Of a stretch of DNA of 64,000 nt, positions 16,360 to 30,132 are shown piece by piece. The translations under genes were made by a program, and so were the position numbers. The notes beneath the pieces were generated by a model that was not told where the DNA came from, did not search any database, and worked only from the letters and a program-made list of their open reading frames with translations. How positions within the stretch are numbered: position 1 is the stretch's first letter; every line of letters starts with the position of its first letter. The DNA comes from Pseudonocardia sp. T1-2H (GTDB lineage Bacteria > Actinomycetota > Actinomycetes > Mycobacteriales > Pseudonocardiaceae): NCBI RefSeq assembly GCF_038039215.1, contig NZ_JBBPCL010000001.1, positions 558,001 to 622,000 on the forward strand, given 5' to 3'.

Positions 16360-17286
16360 ATGACCTCTCCCTATTCGAGGATCTCCCCAGACCCGAGCCG
16401 CGAGCCGCTTCGGCTGATGACGGTGCACGCCCACCCGGACGACGAGTCGAGCAAGGGCGCCGCCAGCAGCGCCCGCTACGTCGCCGAGGGGGCCGAGGTC
16501 ATGGTCGTCACCTGCACCGGTGGCGAGCGCGGCAGCATCCTGAACCCCGCCATGGACCGGCCGGACGTACTGCAGAACCTGCCTGCGGTCCGCCAGGCGG
16601 AGATGGCGCGGGCCGCGGAGATCCTGGGCGTGCAGCACCGCTGGCTGGGCTTCGTGGACTCGGGGCTGCCCGAGGGCGACCCGAAGCCGCCGCTGCCGGA
16701 GGGCTGCTTCGCGCTCGTCCCGCTGGAGGAGTCCACCGAGGCGCTGGTCCGGGTGGTCCGCGAGTTCCGGCCGCACGTGATCGTCACCTACGACGAGAAC
16801 GGCGGCTACCCGCACCCGGACCACATCCGCACCCACGAGGTGTCGGTGGCGGCGTTCGACGCGGCGCCGGACCCGGACCGCTTCCCCGACGCCGGCGAGC
16901 CCTGGCAGCCGCTGAAGCTCTACTACTCCCATGGCTTCTCGAAGGCCCGGCTGGTCGCGTTCAGCGAGGCGTTGAAGGCCCGTGGCCTGGAGTCGCCCTA
17001 CCAGGAGTGGCTGGACAACTGGAAGGACGACCGGCCGGACCCCGGTCTCCGGGTCACCACGAAGGTGGAGTGCGGGGAGTACTTCGAGGTGCGGGACGAG
17101 GCGCTCAAGGCGCACGCCACCCAGATCGATCCCACGAGCCGCTGGTTCTTCACCCCGCTGGACGTGCAGCGCGAGGTGTGGCCCACCGAGGACTACGAGC
17201 TCGTCCGCTCGCTGGTGGACAGCCCCATCCCGGAGGACGACCTGTTCGCGGGTCTGCGTACGCCGGCGGAGCTCAAGGCCGGATGA
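16360..17286 (+). CDS. mca: Mycothiol S-conjugate amidase
   Basis: A 308-residue zinc amidase that cleaves mycothiol-toxin conjugates to a mercapturic acid and GlcN-inositol, a hallmark of actinobacteria. Zinc-binding motifs are 'HAHPDDE' (residues 23-29) and '[14 protein letters not shown]'. '[18 protein letters not shown]' and '[12 protein letters not shown]' are typical of Mca rather than the deacetylase MshB. The first ATG is used; a start at '[10 protein letters not shown]' (16417) is possible. Gene order mca, small membrane protein, thioredoxin protein equals Rv1082-Rv1084. Confidence 0.94.
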   Translation: MTSPYSRISPDPSREPLRLMTVHAHPDDESSKGAASSARYVAEGAEVMVVTCTGGERGSILNPAMDRPDVLQNLPAVRQAEMARAAEILGVQHRWLGFVDSGLPEGDPKPPLPEGCFALVPLEESTEALVRVVREFRPHVIVTYDENGGYPHPDHIRTHEVSVAAFDAAPDPDRFPDAGEPWQPLKLYYSHGFSKARLVAFSEALKARGLESPYQEWLDNWKDDRPDPGLRVTTKVECGEYFEVRDEALKAHATQIDPTSRWFFTPLDVQREVWPTEDYELVRSLVDSPIPEDDLFAGLRTPAELKAG

Positions 17287-17365
17287 CCGGCGCGGGAACA
17301 TCCGCGTAGTTTGGAGGCGCCCGTCCCGTACGGGGGCGAGCGGTTCGCGCGAGGGGTGACGGGCA

Positions 17366-17632
17366 GTGGCGGAGATGCTGGTCCAGCTGGGGGCGGTCGA
17401 TCCCGCTGCGGCGGTGGCCGCGGTACCCGCGCAGGATCCCCCTCCGCCGCCGCAGGGCGAGGAGTTCGGCAAGGCGTCGCCGGTCGCGCTCGTCGTCGTC
17501 ATCCTGCTGGCGATCGCGACGGCAGTCCTGATCCGGTCGATGAGCAAGCGGATCAAGAAGCTGCCGGAGTCCTTCGAGCGGACCACGGGGGAGAAGCAGC
17601 CCGGATCGGACGAGGAACGCTCCTCGTCCTGA
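17366..17632 (+). CDS. Small membrane protein (Rv1083-like)
   Basis: An 88-residue protein with an acidic/Pro-rich N-terminus, one membrane helix ('ASPVALVVVILLAIATAVLIRSM') and a basic-then-acidic cytoplasmic tail. It always seems to lie between mca and the thioredoxin-domain gene in actinobacteria (Rv1083 in M. tuberculosis), suggesting a link to mycothiol or redox metabolism. No activity can be inferred. GTG start at 17366. Confidence 0.75.
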   Translation: MAEMLVQLGAVDPAAAVAAVPAQDPPPPPQGEEFGKASPVALVVVILLAIATAVLIRSMSKRIKKLPESFERTTGEKQPGSDEERSSS

Positions 17633-17669
17633 GGCGCGGGCGGCCGCGGCCTCTGCGAGGCTGGGTCGC

Positions 17670-19688
<2,019 letters not shown>

Positions 19689-19767
19689 GGGTCCGCCCTG
19701 CAGGAACGCGTGGCACGACCGCATTGTTGCGGCGTAATCTCGTAATCACGAGCAACGAGGAGGCGTC

Positions 19768-20381
19768 ATGTCGGGGCGGATGCACAGGGGATGGCCCGGA
19801 GCGGGCGGACGTGGCGGCGGTCGGGGTCAGGGCCGGGGTGGCTGGCAGCAGTCCGACCTGCCCAGTGCGGACGACGCGGCGGCGTGGCTGCAGGGCAGAC
19901 TGCCGGACGGCTGGTTCGTCGCGGCGCCGGACGTGACGGTGGACCGGGAGGAGATCCTGATCGTCGGGGAGCTCCGCCCGTCGAGGGCGAGTTCGCCGAT
20001 TCCGACGCGGGCCGGGCCGAGCGGGCCGCCGCGGCCGCGGGCCGGATCTCCCGCTTCCGGGAGCAGACCCGCGAGGAGCGGATGGACATCGCCAACCAGG
20101 CGGAGCACCGCTACCGGCGCAAGGTCGCCTGGGGCGCGCGGATCGGGGACACGGAGGAGCTGTTCACCACCGCGTCGGTGCCGGTGATGACGCGCCTGCG
20201 GCAGCCGGAGCGGATCGTGCTGGACACGCTCGTGGACTCCGGGGTCGCGCGGTCCCGGTCGGACGCGCTGGCCTGGGCGGTGCGGCTGGTCGGCGAGCAC
20301 GCCGACGAGTGGCTCGCGGACCTGCGCGAGGCGATGGCGAAGGTCGACGAGCTACGGGCGAAGGGCCCGACCGGCGAGTGA
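19768..20381 (+). CDS. Hypothetical protein with ribbon-helix-helix-like C-terminus, interrupted by one missing base
   Basis: About 204 residues after correction. It has a Gly/Arg-rich N-terminus, then 'LPSADDAAAWLQGRLPDGWF' and 'VTVDREEILIVGEL', then after the frame jump 'RAGRISRFREQTREERM'-type sequence, and a C-terminal helix set ('DTLVDSGVARSRSDALAWAV') resembling a ribbon-helix-helix DNA-binding fold. The two halves lie in different frames. One extra base between 19974 and 19977 joins them, so the break is probably an assembly error. The ATG follows GAGGAGG. I know similar actinobacterial proteins but no function. Confidence 0.6.
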
Positions 20382-20419
20382 GGGCCGCGGGGCGCCCGCG
20401 CCTTCTCCCCGGGCGAGGC

Positions 20420-21100
20420 TCAGGCGAAGAGGACGAACCAGATCGCGAGCTGGTGGCAGATCGCGGCCAGCGCGGTGGCGGCGTGGAAGAACTCGTGGAA
20501 GCCGAACGTGCGCGGCCACGGGTCCGGCCAGCGCGTCGCGTAGAACACCGCCCCGACCGTGTAGAGCGCCCCACCGACCAGCAGCAGGACCAGGGCGGCC
20601 ACCCCGCCGTTGTGCAGCAGGTCCGGCAGGACGAACACCGCGATCCAGCCCAGTGCGATGTAGATCGGCACGCCGACCCACGGCGGGGCGTGCGGCCAGG
20701 CGACCTTCAGGGCCACCCCGGCCAGCGCGCCGCCCCAGGCCACGGCGAGGACCCACCGCGCGGTGGCCGCGGGCATCGCGAGCATGGCGAACGGGGTGTA
20801 CGTGCCGGCGATGAACACGAAGATCATCGAGTGGTCGAGGCGGCGCATGACGAGCTTGCTGCGCGGGGACGTCCAGGTGCGCCGGTGGTAGAGCGCGCTC
20901 GTGCCGAACAGTCCCAGGATCGACACGCTGTAGATGCTGATCGCCAGCACCGCCCAGCCCCCGACCAGCGCGGCGGACAGCGTGATCAGCACGGCGCAGG
21001 CGGCCACGGAGGCGACGAGCGACCAGAAGTGGATCCAGCCACGCATGCGAGGTTTGAGCGGCGCGCCCGGCGGCTGCGCCGGAACGGTCCCGGCGGTCAC
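20420..21100 (-). CDS. Hemolysin III/PAQR-family membrane protein
   Basis: A 226-residue protein with seven predicted membrane helices. The conserved PAQR residues appear as 'SALYHRRTW', 'RRLDHSMIFVFIAGTYTPF' and the C-terminal 'FGFHEFFHAATALAAICHQ', giving the histidine/aspartate metal site of YqfA/hemolysin-III proteins. Role in bacteria is unclear; relatives affect membrane lipid or energy state. Start is the GTG at 21100, with TACTCT (21113-21108) 7 bases upstream. Equivalent to Rv1085c. Confidence 0.88.
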   Translation of the reverse strand: MTAGTVPAQPPGAPLKPRMRGWIHFWSLVASVAACAVLITLSAALVGGWAVLAISIYSVSILGLFGTSALYHRRTWTSPRSKLVMRRLDHSMIFVFIAGTYTPFAMLAMPAATARWVLAVAWGGALAGVALKVAWPHAPPWVGVPIYIALGWIAVFVLPDLLHNGGVAALVLLLVGGALYTVGAVFYATRWPDPWPRTFGFHEFFHAATALAAICHQLAIWFVLFA

Positions 21101-21212
21101 GTCGGCGAGAGTACGGCACCGGAGGTGACGGCGGCGGCGCCCCGGGATGAACGCCGGGTGATCACTGCCTCCCCGGGGGCGGGCCGGAGGTGCGGGCGTA
21201 GGCTCCTTCGCC

Positions 21213-21980
21213 GTGGGCGTGCGTGACCTGCTGTACGCGGCGTACGAGCGCCGGCTCGGCCGTCGGCTGACCGGTGCCGAGCGGCCTCGGCACGTGGCGC
21301 TGATCCTCGACGGGAACCGCCGCTGGGCGCGTGACGCCGGGCTCGTCGACGTCAACGACGGTCACCGCGCCGGTGCCGCGAAGATCTCGGACATGCTCGA
21401 GTGGTGCGGCGAGGCCGGGGTGGAGGTCGCGACCCTGTTCCTGCTCTCCACGGACAACCTGGACCGTCCCGCCGAGGAGCTCGAGCCGCTGCTCGAGATC
21501 ATCACGACGGTCGTCGACGAGCTGAGCGGCCCGACGCGGCCGTGGCAGCTCCGCGTCGTCGGGGCCCTGGAGCTGCTCCCGCGGGCGATGGCCGAGCGGC
21601 TGTCCGCGGCGGTCGAGCGGACGGTCGGCCGCACGGGGCTGCAGGTCAACGTGGCGGTCGGTTACGGCGGCCGGCAGGAGATCGCGGACGCGGTGCGCAA
21701 GCTGCTGATGCAGCACGCCGAGTCAGGGACGTCGATCGAGGAGCTCGCGGAGGTCCTGGACGTGGACCACATCGCCGCCCACCTCTACACGTCCGGCCAG
21801 CCGGACCCCGACCTGGTGATCCGTACGTCGGGGGAGCAGCGGCTGTCCGGCTTCCTGCTCTGGCAGTCCGCGCACTCGGAGTTCTGGTTCACCGAGGCCT
21901 ACTGGCCCGAGTTCCGCAAGGTGGACTTCCTGCGGGCGTTGCGGGACTACGCGGCCCGCCACCGCCGCTTCGGCGGCTGA
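21213..21980 (+). CDS. uppS: Short-chain Z-isoprenyl diphosphate synthase (UPP synthase family)
   Basis: A 255-residue cis-prenyltransferase. The catalytic signature 'ALILDGNRRWAR' and the C-terminal 'DPDLVIRTSGEQRLSGFL' and 'LLWQSAHSEFWF' are intact. Its place beside the hemolysin-III gene matches Rv1086, which makes (2Z,6E)-farnesyl diphosphate, the primer for decaprenyl phosphate. That product is inferred from synteny. The GTG at 21213 follows TAGGCT (21199-21204) by 8 bases. Confidence 0.9.
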   Translation: MGVRDLLYAAYERRLGRRLTGAERPRHVALILDGNRRWARDAGLVDVNDGHRAGAAKISDMLEWCGEAGVEVATLFLLSTDNLDRPAEELEPLLEIITTVVDELSGPTRPWQLRVVGALELLPRAMAERLSAAVERTVGRTGLQVNVAVGYGGRQEIADAVRKLLMQHAESGTSIEELAEVLDVDHIAAHLYTSGQPDPDLVIRTSGEQRLSGFLLWQSAHSEFWFTEAYWPEFRKVDFLRALRDYAARHRRFGG

Positions 21981-22027
21981 GTACGGGCCCCGGGGAAACG
22001 CGCCCGTCGGCCGCTCCTCGACGCGAA

Positions 22028-22060
22028 GACGGCGCCGACCCCGCAGGGGCCGACGCCGTC
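22028..22060. terminator. Bidirectional terminator
   Basis: GACGGCG (22028-22034) pairs with CGCCGTC (22054-22060), enclosing a further CCCC-GGGG pairing. The hairpin lies between the convergent uppS and first chaplin-like gene. Confidence 0.7.
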
Positions 22061-22094
22061 TCCTCAGACCGTGGTGCTCAGCAGCGAGCTAGTC

Positions 22095-22463
22095 TCACTG
22101 GCTGAGCGTGTCGCCCGCACCGGTGTTCTGGGCGCAGTTGTCCGAGTTGTCGGTGGCGGTGCTGCCCTTGTTCTCGGCGTTGCCCAGCAGGCCCAGCGCA
22201 CCGCTGAGGCCGGCGGTGAGGTCCTCGACCGGCACCTGGACGCCCAGGACGTTGACCGGGACGTTGTTGTTGCAGACCTGGACCGGCACGTTGGCGTTGT
22301 TGCCGGAGACGTTGACGAGGCCCTTGCCGTCCTTCGAGGCGAAGTCGGAGTGCGCGATGTTCGTGTCCCCGTGCCCGTGGCCCTCGCTCGCGAACGCGAG
22401 CGGGGACACGGCGACGAGCGACGCAGCGGCGGCGGCGAAGACGATTCCAGCCTTCTTCAGCAC
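22095..22463 (-). CDS. Small secreted chaplin-like protein, copy A
   Basis: A 122-residue exported protein: signal peptide ('KKAGIVFAAAAASLVAVSPLAFA'-type, residues 1-25 split by cleavage after AFA), a His/Gly stretch, then 'NVSGNNANVPVQVCNNNVP' and 'VNVLGVQVPVED'. An Asn/Thr-rich tail contains a second Cys. The pattern of alternating Val and polar residues around a Cys recalls chaplins, which coat aerial hyphae in Streptomyces, but the length and spacing differ, so the assignment is tentative. A near-identical paralogue lies 300 bases upstream, and the two share their leader. GTG start after CAGGAG. Confidence 0.7.
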   Translation of the reverse strand: MLKKAGIVFAAAAASLVAVSPLAFASEGHGHGDTNIAHSDFASKDGKGLVNVSGNNANVPVQVCNNNVPVNVLGVQVPVEDLTAGLSGALGLLGNAENKGSTATDNSDNCAQNTGAGDTLSQ

Positions 22464-22547
22464 AGTGATCTCCTGTAAGTCATGTGGGACCGGCGAGCCG
22501 GTGCACCTTTCGGGTCAGCGCTGTTAGCGGGGAGCCCGCGCTGACTG
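22464..22547 (-). promoter_or_regulatory. Structured 5' leader of chaplin-like copy A
   Basis: This stretch is almost identical to 23145-23225 in front of copy B. On the minus strand GTCAGCG pairs with CGCTGAC around an inner GCGGG-CCCGC, then CGAAAGGTG, then a second hairpin (ACCGGC-GCCGGT), then the ribosome-binding site. AGTCA at the 5' end can also pair with TGACT just before it. Paired stems are kept while loops vary between the copies. Confidence 0.6.
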
Positions 22548-22549
22548 GT

Positions 22550-22667
22550 AATGAATTTATCGGATCGAAGCGCTCAGTGAAAATCGTCGACCACTATCGT
22601 GTGATCAGAATTTCAGAACAAAGGTTACGCACTCGATCGGTTATTTTCGCTGCGTTACCGAAATAGA
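22550..22667 (-). promoter_or_regulatory. AT-rich upstream regulatory region of chaplin-like copy A
   Basis: An unusually AT-rich stretch for this genome. It shares with the copy B upstream region the block ACCACTATCGTGTGATC (ACCACCATCGTGTGAATC there) and a later AAGGTTACGCACTCGATCG-like block. No gene fits here; it is the likely promoter and operator region. Confidence 0.5.
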
Positions 22668-22703
22668 TCCGTGAACGCTCGTGCGCGGCCCGCAGGAACG
22701 AAA

Positions 22704-22732
22704 AAGGCGCCGGACGCGAGGTCCGGCGCCTT
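22704..22732. terminator. Terminator after chaplin-like copy B
   Basis: AAGGCGCCGGAC, loop GCGAG, GTCCGGCGCCTT: a perfect 12-bp stem. On the minus strand it is followed by further U residues, so it ends the copy B transcript before the copy A promoter. Confidence 0.85.
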
Positions 22733-22766
22733 CTTCGTGTCAGCTGAGCGGGTCAGCTGCGAGGTG

Positions 22767-23144
22767 TCACTGGTCGACGGAGTCGCCCGCGGAGGACTTC
22801 TGCGCGCAGTTGTCCGAGTTGTCGGTGGCGGTGCTGCCCTTGTTCTCGGCGTTGCCCAGCAGGCCCAGCGCACCGGTGACGCCGGCGGTGGCGTCCTCGA
22901 CCGGCACCTGGACGCCCAGGACGTTGACCGGAACGTTGTTGTTGCAGACCTGGACCGGCACGTTGGCGTTGTTGCCGGACACGTTGACGAGGCCCTTGCC
23001 GTCCTTCGAGGCGAAGTCCGAGCCCGAGATGCTGCTCTCGTGGTGGCCCTTGTCGTGGCCCTTCTCACCGGCGAAGGCGAGCGGGCTCACCGCGAGCAGG
23101 GACGCGGCAGCGGCGGCCACGACAATTCCAGCCTTCTTCAGCAC
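22767..23144 (-). CDS. Small secreted chaplin-like protein, copy B
   Basis: A 125-residue exported protein, about 80% identical by eye to copy A: signal peptide, Lys/His-rich segment, 'DFASKDGKGLVNVSGN', 'NANVPVQVCNNNVP', 'ALGLLGNAENKGSTATD', second Cys near the end. Differences cluster in the His-rich segment and the last ten residues. The GTG at 23144 follows CAGGAGAG; the ATG 14 codons upstream is rejected. The pair is a tandem duplication including leader and promoter. Confidence 0.7.
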   Translation of the reverse strand: MLKKAGIVVAAAAASLLAVSPLAFAGEKGHDKGHHESSISGSDFASKDGKGLVNVSGNNANVPVQVCNNNVPVNVLGVQVPVEDATAGVTGALGLLGNAENKGSTATDNSDNCAQKSSAGDSVDQ

Positions 23145-23225
23145 AGTTCTCTCCTGTAAGTCATGTGGAACCGGCTGGGCCGGCACCTTTCGAGTCAGCG
23201 TCCGACCGGGGAGCCCGCGCTGACT
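23145..23225 (-). promoter_or_regulatory. Structured 5' leader of chaplin-like copy B
   Basis: Second copy of the leader. It conserves GTCAGCG/CGCTGAC, CGGGCTCCCCG, CGAAAGGTG, the CCGGC/GCCGG hairpin and CATGACTTACAGGAG. Loop bases differ from copy A, while both sides of each stem are kept. Confidence 0.6.
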
Positions 23226-23345
23226 GAGGAGAAAGTTAGACCGCTATTCCCACTTACGCCAAATCGCGTACCACCATCGTGTGAATCGCTTACGAGAGGC
23301 AAGGATACGTCACCCATCGAGTGCATTTGATCCATCAGAGTGAGC
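23226..23345 (-). promoter_or_regulatory. AT-rich upstream regulatory region of chaplin-like copy B
   Basis: Contains ACCACCATCGTGTGAATC and the AAGGATACGTCACCC block shared with copy A at similar spacing. No gene is visible. The region ends shortly before the divergent DUF885-like gene. Confidence 0.5.
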
Positions 23346-23449
23346 GATCAACTTGGCAGATCCTCAACGGAGCGTGGTCATGAATCACCCGTCCGGGACC
23401 GTATCCGTTCGGCCCTTCGGGCGTGGGTTTCGGGCGGTATCGTCCGATG

Positions 23450-24751
23450 ATGAGGCGCGCGTTCCCGATCCTGCGTGACGTCGCCCTCCTGGCGCTGCGG
23501 CTCGATCGCGCGGTACCCGGCACGGTCGAGGCGTTCACCGGGGACCCGGCACTCCGCCGGCACGTCCTGGTCGAACCTGCACCCTCGGCGTCCGAGCTGG
23601 TCGGAACCGCGCGCAGGCTCCGGGGCGAGCTTCCGGAGGCGCATCTCGCCCCCGCCCGGGAGGAGTTCGTCGCCGCGGAACTCGGGGCGCTGGAGCACGC
23701 CGCCCGCGCGCTGGCCGGGGAGTCCGTCTCGTTCCGGGAGGCCGTCGAGCAGACGTTCGACGTGCCGGTCGTCGCCGGCGACCCGGACGTCTACCGGGAC
23801 GCCCACCGCGACCTCGACGGCCTGCTGCCCGGCCCGGGTTCGCTGGCCGGCAGGGTCGCCGCCCATCGCCGCGGTGACGAGCTGCCGCCGGAGCGGCTCG
23901 GCCCGGCCGTCGCGGCGCTGGTGGCGGCGTTGCGGGAGCGGACCGCCGCGCGGATCGGGCTGCCGGCGGGCGAGACCGCCGACGTCGAGCTGGTCAGTGG
24001 GCACCCCTGGACCGGGTTCACCCGCTACCTCGGCCACGCCCGTTCCCGGGTCCGCTTCGCCGCCGACGCACGGGTGCGGGCCGGCCAGCTCGCCCTGCTC
24101 GTCGCCCACGAGACCTATCCGGGACACCACACGGAGCACTGCCGGCGCGACGCGGTCGCGACCGCCCGGCCGGAGCGCGCGGTGAGCCTTGCGCGCAGCC
24201 CGCGCGCGCTCGTCGTCGAGGGGGCGGCGGATGCGGGTCTCGCGGCGGTGGTCGGCGAGGAGTGGGGCGGCTGGGCCGCGTCCGTGCTGGCCGGGGTCGG
24301 GGTGCACACGGACGGTGAGCTCGCCCGGCGCGTCGACGAGGCGATGGTGCCGCTGCACCGGGTCCGGCTGGACGCCGCCACGATGATCCACGAGCGCGGC
24401 GCGGGCCCGGACGAGGTCATCGCGCACCTGTGCCGGTGGATGCTGGTCGACGAGTCCCGGGCCCGCCGGATGCTCACCTTCCTGACCCACCCCCACTGGC
24501 GTACGTACACCGCCACCTACGTCGAGGGCTTCCCGCTCGTCCGCGCCTGGCTCCGTTGCGGCCCCGGGGATCCCGCCGCGCGCCTGGCCCGGTTGCTCGA
24601 CGAGCCGCTCGTCCCCTCGAGGCTGCGCAGGGATCTCCGGACGTCCGGACCCGCCGCCGCCGGGCGGATAGCGGCCGACCGGGTCGTCGTCGGCCCCGCG
24701 ACGACGACAGGCGGTGTCGATCACACGATGAACGGTAGGCCGTTCTGTTAA
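23450..24751 (+). CDS. DUF885-like putative metallopeptidase
   Basis: A 433-residue protein. The HETYPGHH sequence (about residues 222-229) forms an HExxxGH zinc-binding pattern as found in DUF885 proteins, and a downstream '[20 protein letters not shown]' could supply the third ligand. '[19 protein letters not shown]' precedes it. Peptidase activity is inferred from the family only. There is no signal peptide. The ATG at 23450 is preferred over 23447 because TATCGT (23438-23443) is 6 bases before it. Confidence 0.7.
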   Translation: MRRAFPILRDVALLALRLDRAVPGTVEAFTGDPALRRHVLVEPAPSASELVGTARRLRGELPEAHLAPAREEFVAAELGALEHAARALAGESVSFREAVEQTFDVPVVAGDPDVYRDAHRDLDGLLPGPGSLAGRVAAHRRGDELPPERLGPAVAALVAALRERTAARIGLPAGETADVELVSGHPWTGFTRYLGHARSRVRFAADARVRAGQLALLVAHETYPGHHTEHCRRDAVATARPERAVSLARSPRALVVEGAADAGLAAVVGEEWGGWAASVLAGVGVHTDGELARRVDEAMVPLHRVRLDAATMIHERGAGPDEVIAHLCRWMLVDESRARRMLTFLTHPHWRTYTATYVEGFPLVRAWLRCGPGDPAARLARLLDEPLVPSRLRRDLRTSGPAAAGRIAADRVVVGPATTTGGVDHTMNGRPFC

Positions 24752-24789
24752 TTCTCGGCTTCACCCCGTCGGGCGCGCCGAAGTAACAG

Positions 24790-24820
24790 TTGACCGCACC
24801 CGGGTAACCGCTAGTAGCGT
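24790..24820 (+). promoter_or_regulatory. Promoter of the phoH2 unit
   Basis: TTGACC (24790-24795) and TAGCGT (24815-24820) are spaced 19 bases apart; TAGTAG at 24812 is an alternative -10 with 16-base spacing. The predicted transcription start falls at about 24826, giving a leader of roughly 190 bases before phoH2. Confidence 0.5.
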
Positions 24821-24835
24821 TCGCCGTGGCGGTGC

Positions 24836-25018
24836 GTGCCGATCGCATCGCCCGGGGAGGCCCTGGACGTGGTGTTGCAAAGCACCCGAGAGGGCCGGCA
24901 TCCGGCCCTTGCGGGCGTGCCGGCAGCGTTGCGAAACGCGGTCGACACACCCGCGCCAGGGCCGCCGGCCCACCGGAGAAGTGGGCGTGGTGCCGCGCTC
25001 ACGAGGGAGCACCCGTGA
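24836..25018 (+). CDS. Small ORF overlapping phoH2, phoAT-like candidate antitoxin
   Basis: A 60-codon frame starting at GTG 24836 ('[20 protein letters not shown]' at its start) and ending in the GTGA that also starts phoH2. The first half has balanced acidic and hydrophobic residues, and the second is Pro/Arg-rich. In mycobacteria a short gene (phoAT) precedes and overlaps phoH2 and is reported as its antitoxin. Position and overlap fit, but I cannot verify sequence similarity. It could instead be chance reading through a leader RNA. Confidence 0.4.
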   Translation: MPIASPGEALDVVLQSTREGRHPALAGVPAALRNAVDTPAPGPPAHRRSGRGAALTREHP

Positions 25019-26366
25019 CCGATCGTCGTCCGGCCCCGGTTCAGGAGAGCAACGCATCCGTTTCCCGGGGTGCCTGCTGCTACGTGCTCGACACCTCGGT
25101 GCTGTTGTCCGACCCGTGGTCGCTGACCCGGTTCGACGAGCATCAGGTCGTCCTTCCGCTCGTGGTCATCTCTGGCTCGAGGGCAAGCGGCACCACCCGG
25201 AACTCGGGTGGTTCGCCCGCGCGGCGCTGCGTCAGCTCGACGAGCTGCGCATCAAGCACGGCAGGCTCGACGCGCCCGTCCCGATCGGGGACGCCGGCGG
25301 AACGCTCCACGTCGAGCTGAACCACAGCGACCCGATGGTGCTGCCGGCCGGTTTCCGGACCGACAGCAACGACAGCCGGATCCTCGCCTGCGCGCTCAAC
25401 CTGCGCGCGGACTACGGGCCCACCCGCGAGGTCGTGCTGGTCACCAAGGACATGCCGCTGCGGGTGAAGGCCGCGGCGGTCGGGCTCCCCGCCGACGAGT
25501 ACCACGGCCAGGACGTCGTCCCGTCGGGCTGGACCGGGATGGTCGACCTGGAGGTGCGGGCCGACGACGTCGACACGCTCTTCCGGGACGGCGTCCTGGA
25601 CCACGAGGAAGCCCGCGAGCTCCCCTGCAACACCGGGATCAGGCTGCTCGGCGGCACGTCCGCCGCACTCGGCCGGGTCACGGCGGACAAGCAGGTCAAG
25701 CTGGTCCGTGGGGACCGGGAGGCGTTCGGCCTGCACGGCCGCTCCGCGGAGCAGCGGGTCGCCCTGGACCTGCTCCTGGATCCGGACGTCGGCATCGTCT
25801 CCCTCGGCGGACGGGCCGGTACCGGGAAGTCGGCGCTCGCGCTGCTCGCCGGCCTCGAGGCCGTCATGGAGCGCCAGCAGCACCGCAAGATCGTCGTGTT
25901 CCGGCCGCTCTACGCCGTCGGCGGGCAGGAGCTCGGCTACCTGCCGGGCAGCGAGAGCGAGAAGATGGGCCCCTGGGCCCAGGCTGTCTTCGACACCCTC
26001 GGCGCCCTGGTCAGCCAGAACGTCCTGGACGAGATCATCTCCCGCGGGATGCTCGAGGTGCTGCCGCTGACCCACATCCGCGGGCGCTCCCTGCACGACA
26101 CGTTCGTGATCGTCGACGAGGCGCAGTCCCTGGAGCGCAACGTCCTGCTCACGGTGCTCTCGCGGCTCGGCACCGCGAGCCGCGTGGTCCTGACCCACGA
26201 CGTCGCGCAGCGGGACAACCTGCGGGTGGGCAGGCACGACGGCATCGCCGCGGTGATCGAGAAGCTGAAGGGCCACCCGCTCTTCGCCCACGTCACCCTG
26301 ACCCGGTCCGAGCGCAGCCCGATCGCGGCCCTGGTGACGGAGATGCTCGAGGGCCCGAACGCGTAG
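25015..26366 (+). CDS. phoH2: PhoH2: PIN ribonuclease fused to PhoH ATPase, interrupted by one missing base
   Basis: About 450 residues after correction. The N-terminal PIN domain (about 20-165) shows '[15 protein letters not shown]', '[12 protein letters not shown]' and '[12 protein letters not shown]'. The C-terminal PhoH domain has Walker A '[15 protein letters not shown]' and Walker B '[11 protein letters not shown]'. This is the RNA-helicase/ribonuclease toxin of mycobacteria (Rv1095). The frame breaks between 25173 and 25176: 'VVIS' ends one frame and 'LEGKRHH' continues in the next, so one base of a Glu or similar codon is missing. The GTG start has GGGAG upstream. Confidence 0.9.
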
Positions 26367-26379
26367 CGGTCCCCTGTTT

Positions 26380-26430
26380 GCACGAGCGGCACTTTCATGC
26401 GGTAGGTCCGCACGAGAGTGCCGCTCGTGC
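26380..26430. terminator. Bidirectional terminator between phoH2 and guaB1
   Basis: GCACGAGCGGCACT (26380-26393) pairs perfectly with AGTGCCGCTCGTGC (26417-26430). A nested alternative uses CCGCACGAG and CTCGTGCGG within 26408-26432. A related copy lies at 42316-42338. Confidence 0.75.
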
Positions 26431-26440
26431 GGGGTGGGCC

Positions 26441-29492
<3,052 letters not shown>

Positions 29493-29544
29493 AGGAACCA
29501 TCCTGACAGCGGCCCCCGACAGTTTCCCGTCGAGATCGTGCAGA

Positions 29545-30069
29545 TCAGCCCATCGTCTTCTGCCCGTCGATCGCCTCCCGCAGGATGTCCGCGTGCCCGG
29601 CGTGCTGGGCCGTCTCGGCGACGATGTGGAGGAAGACCCGGCGGGCGGAGCGGCGCGCGCCCGGCTCGAACCACGGGGCTTCCGGCAGCGCGTGCGACAC
29701 GTCGAGGTCGGGGAGGGTCGCGAGCACGTCGTCCGTGCGCCGCGCGACCTCTTCGTACCGCGCGAGGAGGCCCGCGAGGGTCTCCCCGGGCTGCATCCGG
29801 AAGCCGAGGGCGTGCTCCGTCGACGAGTTCTCGGTCGCCTCCATCGCCGACGTGCCCTCGAGGATGAAGTCCACCCACGCCCGCTCGACCAGCGCGACGT
29901 GCTTGATCAGGCCGCCCAGGCAGAGCTCGCTGACCGTGGTCCGCGCCGCGGCCTGCTCGTCCGTCAGGCCCTCGGCGGTGTGGCGGAGGAAGTAGCGCTG
30001 CTGGGTCAGCGCCTCCAGGATGTCCGCGCGCTCGCCGGTGAGGGTCGGGGTGTTCTCCGTCGTCGTCAT
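29545..30069 (-). CDS. DinB-family protein (DUF664 type)
   Basis: A 174-residue four-helix-bundle protein. Metal-binding histidines fit 'GGLIKHVALVERAW' and 'FLHIVAETAQHAGHADILRE'. Actinobacterial members include mycothiol-dependent S-transferases, but DinB-like proteins are diverse and the substrate is unknown. Divergent from the WYL regulator, with about 43-63 bases between starts, so the regulator may control it. Confidence 0.87.
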   Translation of the reverse strand: MTTTENTPTLTGERADILEALTQQRYFLRHTAEGLTDEQAAARTTVSELCLGGLIKHVALVERAWVDFILEGTSAMEATENSSTEHALGFRMQPGETLAGLLARYEEVARRTDDVLATLPDLDVSHALPEAPWFEPGARRSARRVFLHIVAETAQHAGHADILREAIDGQKTMG

Positions 30070-30132
30070 GAGGAGAACGATAGAAGCCGCTCCGGTCAGT
30101 TCCTGTCCTCAATGGCCGCCAGAATGGAGAAC

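Noticed and set aside
22464..23225. Known riboswitch class (for example c-di-AMP or c-di-GMP) for the chaplin-like leaders
   Set aside because: The CGAAAGG element is suggestive, but the conserved cores of those riboswitches are not present as far as I can align by eye.
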